Assembly (NCBI GenBank): GCA_002437815.1
Contig: DJRP01000025.1
Location: 63,288-108,245 of the forward strand
DNA from: Collinsella sp. UBA6357
Lineage (GTDB): Bacteria; Actinomycetota; Coriobacteriia; Coriobacteriales; Coriobacteriaceae
Direction: 5' to 3'
Length of the DNA: 44,958 bases
A program made the position numbers and the translations under genes. This document shows, piece after piece, positions 1 to 6,551 of the stretch (position 1 is its first letter; each line of letters opens with the position of its first letter). Under the pieces are notes generated by a model that worked only from the letters and a program-made list of their open reading frames with translations, did not search any database and was not told the DNA's origin.

Positions 1-2
1 CG

Positions 3-587
3 GTCGGCCCGTACTACAAGGGTGGCCTCAAGTCCGTCAAGCTGCGCATTTCCGAGTACGACCGTGCCGCACCGCACGGCACCGGCAACATCAAGGCCGG
101 CCTCAACTACGCCATGTCGCTTAAGCCTTCCGTCGAGGCCCATGCTCAGGGCTATGCCGACAACCTGTACCTCGACTCCGAGAGCCGTACCTACGTCGAG
201 GAGACCGGCGGCGCCAACGTGCTGTTCGTCGACGGCAACACGCTCGTCGTGCCCAAGAGCCACACCGACTCGATCCTTCCTTCCATCACTCGTCGCTCGC
301 TCGTGCAGGTCGCCGAGGACCTGGGTATGACCGTCGACAATCGTCCTGTTGAGTGGGCCGAGGTCATGACCGGCAAGTTCTCCGAGTGCGGCATGTGCGG
401 TACCGCCGCCGTTATCTCCCCGGTGGGTGAGATCGACAACAAGGTCTATGGCGCCGACGAGACCATCGTCTTCCCGGCCGGCCAGACCGAGATCGGCCCG
501 GTCATGAAGAAGCTTCGTGAGACCCTGACTGGCATCCAGTCCGGTCATATCGAGGACAAGCACAACTGGGTCGTCAAGATCGCCTAG
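3..587 (+). CDS. ilvE: Branched-chain amino acid aminotransferase, C-terminal part (5' end outside window)
   Basis: This PLP enzyme transfers the amino group between glutamate and the 2-oxo acids of Leu, Ile and Val in the cytoplasm. The frame is open from base 3, so the start lies upstream of the window; about 195 residues are visible. The segment GTGNIKAGLNYAMS matches the family motif around the lysine that forms the Schiff base with PLP. Further on, GGANVLFVDG and the GMCGTAAVISPVGEI segment are typical of the larger, eukaryote-like class of IlvE (about 340-370 residues). It ends with TAG and is followed by a long palindrome rather than a classic T-tailed terminator. Family assignment is secure. 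Confidence 0.93.
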   Translation, partial: VGPYYKGGLKSVKLRISEYDRAAPHGTGNIKAGLNYAMSLKPSVEAHAQGYADNLYLDSESRTYVEETGGANVLFVDGNTLVVPKSHTDSILPSITRRSLVQVAEDLGMTVDNRPVEWAEVMTGKFSECGMCGTAAVISPVGEIDNKVYGADETIVFPAGQTEIGPVMKKLRETLTGIQSGHIEDKHNWVVKIA

Positions 588-610
588 GGCAATCGACCTT
601 TGCATCGGGT

Positions 611-745
611 CCGGGGAACGGGGCAGGCGGTTTCTCCCCAGAACGTCCTCGGACATGCGAAGAGCTCCGCTGCGCGCTTTGCGCGGTGGAGCTCTTCGCG
701 TCCTGCGGAATGTTCTGGGGAGAAACCGCCTGCCCCCGTTCCCGG
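611..745. repeat. Long palindromic element P1 (stem, 12x12 internal loop, stem)
   Basis: Bases 623-644 pair perfectly with 712-733 (22 bp). The stem extends imperfectly outward through 611-622 and 734-745. Inside it sits an unpaired 12 x 12 nt internal loop (645-656 and 700-711), then a perfect 12-bp inner stem (657-668 with 688-699). No T-run follows on either strand, so it does not look like a simple intrinsic terminator. It lies between ilvE and the convergent lemA. A second element of the same architecture is at 13663-13783. Confidence 0.8.
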
Positions 746-1021
746 CCGCTGCTTGGTCGCGAGGTTGCTGTCTAAAAAAGATGGGCGGGCAGCTCATGAC
801 GTGCAAAATGGCGAGTTGTGTATAGCTGTTGGGCTATGCATAGGGTTTGTTGCGTGCGGGGGCTCGGTTTTTGACCCATTAATGGGACTTTTTCTGCGCG
901 ATCGCCGTTTCAAGAGCTTTCGGCGTCTCGTGTTTGGGGATTGGAAACGCTGGGATGCGGGAAGGGTTATACACAAATCGCCTTTTTGTACGGTGTCAGG
1001 GTGCGTCTGGATCTATAAAAT
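746..1021. other. Gene-free stretch between P1 and the lemA terminator
   Basis: I see no convincing gene in this stretch. A plus-strand ORF crosses it from 600, but it runs through the palindrome and terminator, lacks a ribosome site and resembles nothing I know. The sequence is visibly richer in A and T than its surroundings. It contains the perfect 12-nt palindrome CCCATTAATGGG (875-886) followed by TTTTT at 889-893, which could be a weak terminator on the plus strand. It may be a decayed remnant. Confidence 0.4.
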
Positions 1022-1022
1022 G

Positions 1023-1061
1023 AAACCGCCCCGCCGATTTATGCAATCGGCGGGGCGGTTT
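1023..1061 (-). terminator. Intrinsic terminator of lemA
   Basis: A perfect 17-bp stem (1023-1039 with 1045-1061) closes a 5-nt loop. Read on the minus strand it is followed by CATTTTATA, and it begins 38 bases past the lemA stop codon. Confidence 0.85.
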
Positions 1062-1098
1062 ATGCAAGAACAGCTGTTTTATGCGTATCGGCTGCTTG

Positions 1099-1650
1099 TT
1101 AGAACTTGACCGTGGGCGCTTGGCGGGCGGCCTCGGCTGCTTCGAAGCCCTGGCGCTCCTTGAACTGGAAGATGCCCGCGAAGATGACGGCGGGGAAGGT
1201 CTGAATGGCGTTGTTGTAGCTGAGCACGCAGTCGTTGTAGCTCTGGCGCGCGTAGCTAATCTTGTTCTCGGTGTCCTCGAGTGAGCGCTGGAGCTCGGTG
1301 AAATTGGTATTGGCCTTAAGGTCGGGATAGGCTTCGGCCACGGCGAAGAGCTGGCGAAGCGCGCCGGTCAGCACGCCGTCGGCTTCCATCTTGGCCTCGG
1401 GCGTGGTGGCGTTGACGGCGGCGTTGCGCGCGCTGACCACGGCGGCGAGGGTCTCCTTCTCGTGGGTGGCATAGCCCTTGACGGTCTCGACCAGGTTGGG
1501 AATCAGATCATTGCGTCGTTGAAGCTGCGTATCGATGTTCTGCCAGGCGTTGTCGATACGGTTGCGCTTGGTGACCATGTTGTTGTAGATGCCGGCGATG
1601 CAGCATACGAGCACGATCACGACGACGATGCCGATGATGACGGGAAGCAT
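1099..1650 (-). CDS. lemA: LemA family protein
   Basis: LemA proteins are small membrane-anchored proteins of unclear biochemical function with a four-helix coiled cytoplasmic or periplasmic domain. This one has 183 residues, normal for the family. Residues 1-25 form one hydrophobic helix (LPVIIGIVVVIVLVCCIAGI). Then come the hallmark YNNMVTKRNRIDNAWQNID, RRNDLIPNLVETVKGY and the late FPAVIFAGIFQFKERQGFE segment. I start at the ATG at 1650, which is preceded by GGAG at 5-nt spacing and opens directly into the membrane helix. An upstream ATG at 1710 would add 20 basic residues with no homology. It is divergent from a TetR gene and ends at a strong terminator. Confidence 0.93.
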   Translation of the reverse strand: MLPVIIGIVVVIVLVCCIAGIYNNMVTKRNRIDNAWQNIDTQLQRRNDLIPNLVETVKGYATHEKETLAAVVSARNAAVNATTPEAKMEADGVLTGALRQLFAVAEAYPDLKANTNFTELQRSLEDTENKISYARQSYNDCVLSYNNAIQTFPAVIFAGIFQFKERQGFEAAEAARQAPTVKF

Positions 1651-1773
1651 GGTGTCTCCGTTTCGGGTTGTTGGTCGGCGGCGCCGCGGGCGCCCCGCAT
1701 GTACAAGCACAGTATACCCGCGCGCCCACCGACCTTATAGTGACCGTTGGGCGAAAGGACCGCTCCCTTGCGG

Positions 1774-1790
1774 TTGTACTTTGCGTACAA
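1774..1790. promoter_or_regulatory. Candidate TetR operator, TTGTAC-N5-GTACAA
   Basis: A perfect 6-bp inverted repeat with a 5-bp centre lies 53 bp upstream of the TetR start, between the divergent lemA and TetR genes. A TATGAT box follows at 1794-1799 and a TTGCGG hexamer precedes it at 1768-1773, so the dyad would sit inside the TetR promoter. A further GTACAA half-site is at 1701-1706 on the lemA side. TetR family dimers usually bind such dyads; the pairing with this regulator is inferred from position. Confidence 0.45.
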
Positions 1791-1843
1791 GCGTATGATA
1801 AGCGACAGAAATCTCTGAATGCACACCATAAAGAAGGCCGGAT

Positions 1844-2428
1844 ATGGATTTGAGAATCGAGAAGACCTACCGCGCGCTTGCCGAGGCGTTTACGGAGCTC
1901 TTGGAAGAGCGCCGCTTCGAGGACGTGACGGTCGCAATGCTCTGCGAGCGCGCGATGATCCGGCGTACGACGTTCTACAAGCATTTCCGTGATAAGAATG
2001 CCTATTTTGCCTTCTACATTGACGAGCTCATGTCGGCGCTCGCGCATCGCGATGACGAGTCGGGCAAAAAACCCGCGTCGGTCGCCGATTTGCGTGAGCT
2101 GCGGCGTGGCATCTTCAGCGACACGATGAGGCTGATCCTTGAGCATGAGAAGCTCATGGACAATATCCTGGACAGCAGTATGTCGGGAACCATGACCGAT
2201 ATCATCTGCGACCGCATTGCCACGGCGATCTGCGAGCGCGTGATGAGCGTGCTGCCGTCCGACGCCCTGGCGCCCGCGACATTCGAGATCACGGCAGAGT
2301 TCGTGGCCGGCGGCATGGTGCGGCTCTTTACGCGTTGGTGGAGGGGCGGCCATGAACCCCGCAACTTCGACGAGATGGCTGACGTGGTGGACGCACTGTT
2401 TGAACGAACGATGACGCCGGTGGCGTGA
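1844..2428 (+). CDS. TetR/AcrR family transcriptional regulator
   Basis: The protein has 194 residues, the usual size. Residues about 5-50 (KTYRALAEAFTELLEERRF...ILLCERAMI-like...RRTTFYKHFRDK) form the TetR N-terminal helix-turn-helix with the typical TTFYKHF recognition helix. The rest is an all-helical ligand and dimerisation domain ending in the FVAGGMVRLFTRWW segment typical of the TetR_C_33/DhaS-like group. The ATG is preceded by AAGAAGGCCGG. It is divergent from lemA and has a dyad in its promoter region, so autorepression is likely. The ligand cannot be told from sequence. The promoter of the following tRNA lies in its last codons and the spacer beyond. Confidence 0.88.
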   Translation: MDLRIEKTYRALAEAFTELLEERRFEDVTVAMLCERAMIRRTTFYKHFRDKNAYFAFYIDELMSALAHRDDESGKKPASVADLRELRRGIFSDTMRLILEHEKLMDNILDSSMSGTMTDIICDRIATAICERVMSVLPSDALAPATFEITAEFVAGGMVRLFTRWWRGGHEPRNFDEMADVVDALFERTMTPVA

Positions 2429-2439
2429 GATGCTATCAT
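2411..2439 (+). promoter_or_regulatory. Promoter of tRNA-Ser
   Basis: ATGACG (2411-2416), a 17-bp spacer and TATCAT (2434-2439) preceded by TG (an extended -10). It starts inside the 3' end of the TetR gene, and transcription would begin just before the tRNA at 2450. Confidence 0.55.
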
Positions 2440-2449
2440 GCACACTTAC

Positions 2450-2539
2450 GGAGAGATGGCAGAGCGGTTGAATGCGGCGGTCTTGAAAACCGTTGAGCGC
2501 GTGAGCGTTCCGGGGGTTCGAATCCCCCTCTCTCCGCCA
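2450..2539 (+). tRNA. tRNA-Ser (anticodon UGA)
   Basis: A 90-nt class II tRNA with the 3' CCA encoded. The acceptor stem pairs 2450-2456 (GGAGAGA) with 2529-2535. The anticodon loop at 2482-2488 reads CTTGAAA, so the anticodon is TGA at 2484-2486. A long variable arm (about 2495-2510) and the TTCGAAT T-loop are present. This tRNA reads UCA and other UCN codons. Confidence 0.97.
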
Positions 2540-2551
2540 ACGTCAACGAGG

Positions 2552-2582
2552 GGCAGCGGCTTTTGAAGCCGTTGCCTTTTTT
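2552..2582 (+). terminator. Intrinsic terminator after tRNA-Ser
   Basis: An 11-bp stem (2552-2562 with 2566-2576) with a TTG loop is followed by six T residues at 2577-2582. It separates the tRNA from tadA, whose ribosome site GGAG begins three bases later. Confidence 0.88.
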
Positions 2583-2594
2583 ATTGGAGTTGCC

Positions 2595-4361
2595 ATGAGA
2601 GCAGATGACGAGAGGTTCATGCGCGAGGCCATAAACGAGGCCCGCGCGGCCGCCGAAGTGGGCGAGGTACCCATCGGCGCCGTGGTGGTATGTGGCGGCC
2701 GCGTGGTCGCCCGCGCGCATAATCGCCGCGAGCTCGATCAAGACCCTTCCGCGCATGCGGAGTTCTCGGCATTGTGCGCGGCGGCTCGAGAGCTCGGCCG
2801 TTGGCGATTGGATGACTGCACGGTGTATGTGACGCTCGAGCCCTGCTGCATGTGTGCGGGCCTTATGGTCAACGCGCGCGTGGGGCGCTGCGTCTACGGT
2901 GCCGCCGATGCGAAGGCGGGAGCGCTGGGTTCGCTGTACGACCTTAATGCCGACGCCCGACTCAACCATAGGTTCGCTGTGATGTCGGGCGTTCTTGAGC
3001 GGGAATGCCAGGCGCTTTTGAGCGATTATTTTGCCGAACTGAGAAAGCGCGGCATCGGCGCGGCCGCAAGCGACGGGGCGGCTCATGTGGCCCATGAGCG
3101 GGCACGGTCTGTCGCGGCAACCGGCTTGACGCCGCCTGCTGTCGAGCCGGTGCAGCGCCGCCCGCGCCGCGTTCTGCTTGCGATCGATTCCTTTAAGGGC
3201 AGCGTTTCGAGCGTTCGGGCCGAGCAGTTTGTTGCCGAGGGCCTGCATCGTGCGTGGCCCGATGCTGACGTGTGCGCGCTGCCGCTGGCGGACGGCGGCG
3301 AGGGAACGGTTGAGGCCGTGGCCTCGTGTGGGGGAGAAGTGGTGCGATGCGAGGTCTCGGGGCCGCTGGACACGACGGTGGCGGCCGAGATGCTTGTCGA
3401 TAGACGCCGCGGAATCGCGGTGGTCGAGATGGCCCAAGCGGCGGGTATCGGCTATTCGCCCTGCACGGAGACGGCGGCGCTGGTCGCCTCGACCCGCGGA
3501 GTGGGCGAGCTGGTGGCTCGGGCGATTCGCGACGGAGCCAAGACGGTCTATGTGGGCCTGGGCGGTAGCGCCACCAGCGATGGCGGCGCCGGCTTTTTGC
3601 AGGCGCTCGGCGCCCTGGTGCTCGATTGCGAGGGGCGTCCGGTCGCGCCGGGTCTTGTCGGGCTTGCAGATGTGGCCTGCGTGGATCTTGCCCCGGCGTG
3701 CGAGCTGATCGGCGATGCGCGCATCGTAGCGCTATCCGATGTGACCAACCCGCTCGTGGGCAAACGCGGCTCGGTAGCTGTGTTCGGCGGACAGAAAGGG
3801 CTTGCCGTCGACGATCCCGAGCAGCTCAAGCGCTACGACGGATGGATGGTCCGCTACGGGCGTGCCCTTGATGCGGCGATGGCCACCACGCACGCTTGCG
3901 GCATTGCCTCGCGTCCCGCGGGGGCGCGCGGGTTTGGCTCGGTGCTGGGCGTGCCGGGCGCCGGGGCTGCCGGCGGTCTGGGCGCGGCGCTGCTTGCCGT
4001 GGGCGCGGAGTTGCGCTCTGGGGTCGATGCGGTGCTTGATCTGGTCGGGTTTGACGAGCAGGTCCGCAGCGTTGACTTGGTGGTGACGGGCGAGGGCAAC
4101 ATGGATGCGCAGTCCGCTGCCGGCAAGGCCCCCGTCGGCGTGGCGCGACGCGCCAAGCGTGCCAGCAAGCCGGTCGTGGCCGTTGTGGGGGGTCGGGCCG
4201 ATAATCTGGATAGCGTCTATGCCCAGGGGATCGACCTGGTGCTGCCCGTCTGTCGCAGGCCGCAGCCCCTCAAAGAGGCGTTGCGTGCAGAAGAGGCGCG
4301 ACGCAACTTGGTGTGCGCGGGCGAGTCCGTGGCCCGCGCCTACGATCTGGGACGCATCTGA
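2595..4361 (+). CDS. tadA: TadA-glycerate kinase fusion: tRNA A34 deaminase plus glycerate kinase
   Basis: One 588-residue frame joins two enzymes. Residues 1-153 are TadA, which converts A34 to inosine in tRNA-Arg(ACG). HAE is at 54-56 and the zinc/catalytic motif PCCMC at 83-87. Residues about 192-588 are a GlxK/GarK-type glycerate kinase (glycerate to phosphoglycerate): DSFKGS at 198-203, LADGGEGTVEA, GLGGSATSDGGAGF and VTGEGNMDAQSAAGKAP. A linker of about 40 residues without any Met connects them. I see no stop or frameshift. A GTG at 3150 could start a separate kinase, but it has no good Shine-Dalgarno. GGAG lies before the ATG at 2595. TadA alone is about 150-170 residues and glycerate kinase about 380, so both halves appear complete. 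The kinase may be translated only as a fusion. Confidence 0.9.
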   Translation: MRADDERFMREAINEARAAAEVGEVPIGAVVVCGGRVVARAHNRRELDQDPSAHAEFSALCAAARELGRWRLDDCTVYVTLEPCCMCAGLMVNARVGRCVYGAADAKAGALGSLYDLNADARLNHRFAVMSGVLERECQALLSDYFAELRKRGIGAAASDGAAHVAHERARSVAATGLTPPAVEPVQRRPRRVLLAIDSFKGSVSSVRAEQFVAEGLHRAWPDADVCALPLADGGEGTVEAVASCGGEVVRCEVSGPLDTTVAAEMLVDRRRGIAVVEMAQAAGIGYSPCTETAALVASTRGVGELVARAIRDGAKTVYVGLGGSATSDGGAGFLQALGALVLDCEGRPVAPGLVGLADVACVDLAPACELIGDARIVALSDVTNPLVGKRGSVAVFGGQKGLAVDDPEQLKRYDGWMVRYGRALDAAMATTHACGIASRPAGARGFGSVLGVPGAGAAGGLGAALLAVGAELRSGVDAVLDLVGFDEQVRSVDLVVTGEGNMDAQSAAGKAPVGVARRAKRASKPVVAVVGGRADNLDSVYAQGIDLVLPVCRRPQPLKEALRAEEARRNLVCAGESVARAYDLGRI

Positions 4362-4369
4362 GCAGGTAC

Positions 4370-4398
4370 TTGCCGCGCGGACGCGAAGTCGCTACTAT
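4370..4398 (+). promoter_or_regulatory. Promoter of the SRP RNA
   Basis: TTGCCG at 4370-4375, a 17-bp spacer and TACTAT at 4393-4398. The predicted start, near 4405, is just upstream of the RNA's closing helix. Confidence 0.65.
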
Positions 4399-4410
4399 AT
4401 ATCAAGCGCT

Positions 4411-4531
4411 CAGCGCGTTTGATGGGTTCGGGTGACGCTATGTTCCGAATCTGGTCAGGTCCGGAAGGAAGCAGCCATAAGGAGCCTCTGGCGGGCATCC
4501 GAATCCATCAGATGCACTGGGCGCTTTTTGC
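4411..4531 (+). ncRNA. ffs: Signal recognition particle RNA, small (4.5S) type
   Basis: The bacterial SRP RNA scaffolds Ffh for co-translational membrane targeting. The diagnostic apical domain GGTCAGGTCCGGAAGGAAGC is at 4453-4472, followed by AGCC. The closing stem pairs GATGGGTTCGGGTG (4421-4434) with CATCCGAATCCATC (4496-4509), using some G-U pairs. A run of five T at 4525-4529 marks the 3' end. The exact 5' and 3' ends are estimates from the promoter and the T-run. It is the short form without an Alu domain. Confidence 0.9.
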
Positions 4532-4569
4532 TGCCGATCGAGTCCGCTGTGTCCAGGGGCTGCACGTCG

Positions 4570-4599
4570 GTTTCGTTTAAGAATGAAACACATTGCTTA
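4570..4599. promoter_or_regulatory. Dyad and 24-nt motif upstream of the ABC exporter operon
   Basis: GTTTCGTT and AATGAAAC (4570-4589) form a 7-of-8 inverted repeat around TAAG. Bases 4576-4599 match 18 of 24 positions of a second site at 9262-9285 upstream of the surface protein. This is a possible shared operator; no regulator can be named. Confidence 0.35.
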
Positions 4600-4610
4600 C
4601 CGCGGCATGT

Positions 4611-4638
4611 TTGTTTCGCTCTGTGCTCATCGTACTAT
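4611..4638 (+). promoter_or_regulatory. Putative promoter of the ABC exporter operon
   Basis: TTGTTT at 4611-4616, a 16-bp spacer and TACTAT at 4633-4638, giving a leader of about 35 nt before the ATG at 4680. The dyad at 4570-4589 lies just upstream. Confidence 0.45.
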
Positions 4639-4679
4639 CATTAACCGAATTGTGACGATGATGATAGAGATGGAGCCGC

Positions 4680-6551
4680 ATGATCGAGCTGCTCAGACGC
4701 TTTGGCGTCAAATACCGCAAATACATGGTTATCGGACCGGCGTGTAAGCTGATCGAGGTTATCTTTGATCTCCTCACACCGCTGGTCATCGCGCGTATGA
4801 TCGATGAGGGCATCGCCGCCCACGACGTGGACGCCGTGGTGCACGGCGGGCTTGTGCTGGGCATTATGGCCGTGGTGGGCATCTCGTTTACGCTCGTCTG
4901 CCAAAAGATGGCGGCGCTCACCTCGCAGGGCATGGGCACCGATATCCGTGGGGCGCTCTACGCCCACATCAACAAGCTCGCCTATGCGCAACTCGACCGC
5001 TTTGGAACGCCGTCGCTTATCACGCGCATCACCAACGACGTCAACCAGGTGCAACTCGCGGTGGCCCTCGGTGTGCGCATGCTCATCCGTTGGCCGTTTT
5101 TGGCCGTGGGCTCCATGTGCGCGGCGCTTGCCATCGACCTCAAGCTCGGCTTGATCTTCTTGGTGTGTACGCCGGCGATCGGTATCGTGTTCTGGTTGGT
5201 CATGGCCCGCTGCATCCCGTTTTACAAACAGCTGCAGGCAAAACTCGACCATATCGCACTGATCTGCCGCGAGGGGCTTTCGGGCGCCCGCGTGGTCCGT
5301 GCGTTTGTGCGCGAGGATCACGAGCGCCGGCGCTTTCACGCGGCCGCCGACGATCAGGCGGCAACGGCCATCGCGGTGGGCAAGCTCACCTCGATTCTCA
5401 ATCCCGTGACGTTTTTGGTGATGAACCTGGGCGTGTGTGCCATCCTGTGGGTGGGCGGCATCCAGGTCAACGTGGGCGATCTTACCCAGGGTCAGGTCAT
5501 GGCGTTTGTGAACTACATGACCCAGACGCTCACGTCCATCGTGTACGTGGCGAACCTGGTGGTCGTCTTTACCAAGGCGAGCGCGAGCGCGTCGCGTATC
5601 AACGAGGTGCTCGATTGCGCTCCGGCCATAACCGACGAGGGCAACAAGACGGTGCCGGTGCCGGCAGCGGGTGTCGACGGCGCCTCGAACGGCCTGCCCT
5701 GCGCCTTGCGCTTTTGCCATGCGAGCTATCGCTTTGGCAAGGATGCCGCGCCGGCGGTTTCGGACGTCTCGTTCGAGGTGCCGATGGGCGCCACGCTCGG
5801 TATCATCGGCGGCACGGGCAGCGGTAAATCAACGCTTGTGACGATGATTCCGCGTCTGTACGAGGCGAGCGAGGGCGCCGTCGAGGTCATGGGCGTCGAT
5901 GTGCGCGACTGGCCGCTTGATGAGCTGCGCCGCGTGGTGGGCATCGTGCCGCAGCGCGCATCGCTCGTGAGCGGTACCATCCGCAGCAACCTTATGTGGC
6001 GCAACCCCGATGCGTCTGACGAGGAGCTATGGGAGGCGCTCGAGGAGGCCCAGGCTGCCGAGTTTGTGCGCAAGAAGCCGGCGGGGCTCGACGAGCCGGT
6101 CGAGGCCGGAGGCAAGAACTTCAGCGGCGGTCAGCGTCAGCGCCTGACGATCGCGCGCGCCCTGGTGGGAGAGCCCCAGGTGCTGATCATGGACGATTCG
6201 GCCTCGGCGCTCGACTTCAAGACCGATGCCGCCCTGCGCCGCGCTATCCGTGAGCGCGGCTCGCGTGCGGCGGGCGAGAGCGGTCTGCCGTTGACCACGG
6301 TGATCGTGAGCCAACGCGTGTCGACGGTTCGTGACGCCGATATGATCTGCGTGCTCGACCACGGTGCCGTGGCGGGCATGGGCACGCACGATGAGCTGTA
6401 TGCGAGCTGCGAACTGTATCGCGAGATCTGCCTGTCCCAGCTGCGCCGCGAGGAGCTTGAGGGCTCGGGCAGGGCCCGCGTCTCGTTCGATGCATTCGAC
6501 GGTCGCACTCCGGTTTTGCAAGATGATGCCTCTGCAAAGGAGGGATGCTAG
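4680..6551 (+). CDS. ABC exporter half-transporter, subunit 1 (degenerate Walker B)
   Basis: A 623-residue type IV (type I exporter) protein with six predicted membrane helices in residues 1-320 and an ATPase domain in about 340-580. Walker A is GGTGSGKST with K383. The signature is SGGQRQRL. Walker B reads VLIMDDSASALD, with Asp506 where the catalytic Glu normally stands. SQRVSTV replaces the usual H-loop histidine context (AHRLSTI). This pattern is known from heterodimeric exporters such as TM287/288, in which one nucleotide site is degenerate. The next gene begins directly after the stop and carries the canonical residues, so the two make one transporter. The substrate is unknown; multidrug or lipid export is typical. 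AUG with GGAG upstream. Confidence 0.92.
   Translation: MIELLRRFGVKYRKYMVIGPACKLIEVIFDLLTPLVIARMIDEGIAAHDVDAVVHGGLVLGIMAVVGISFTLVCQKMAALTSQGMGTDIRGALYAHINKLAYAQLDRFGTPSLITRITNDVNQVQLAVALGVRMLIRWPFLAVGSMCAALAIDLKLGLIFLVCTPAIGIVFWLVMARCIPFYKQLQAKLDHIALICREGLSGARVVRAFVREDHERRRFHAAADDQAATAIAVGKLTSILNPVTFLVMNLGVCAILWVGGIQVNVGDLTQGQVMAFVNYMTQTLTSIVYVANLVVVFTKASASASRINEVLDCAPAITDEGNKTVPVPAAGVDGASNGLPCALRFCHASYRFGKDAAPAVSDVSFEVPMGATLGIIGGTGSGKSTLVTMIPRLYEASEGAVEVMGVDVRDWPLDELRRVVGIVPQRASLVSGTIRSNLMWRNPDASDEELWEALEEAQAAEFVRKKPAGLDEPVEAGGKNFSGGQRQRLTIARALVGEPQVLIMDDSASALDFKTDAALRRAIRERGSRAAGESGLPLTTVIVSQRVSTVRDADMICVLDHGAVAGMGTHDELYASCELYREICLSQLRREELEGSGRARVSFDAFDGRTPVLQDDASAKEGC

Noticed and set aside
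600..1109. 169-codon ORF after ilvE
   Set aside because: It runs through the P1 palindrome and the lemA terminator into lemA, and shows no homology or ribosome site.
3150..4361. Separate glycerate kinase gene starting at GTG
   Set aside because: The GTG has no clear Shine-Dalgarno and the frame is continuous with tadA; the fusion is the simpler reading, but I keep the alternative open.
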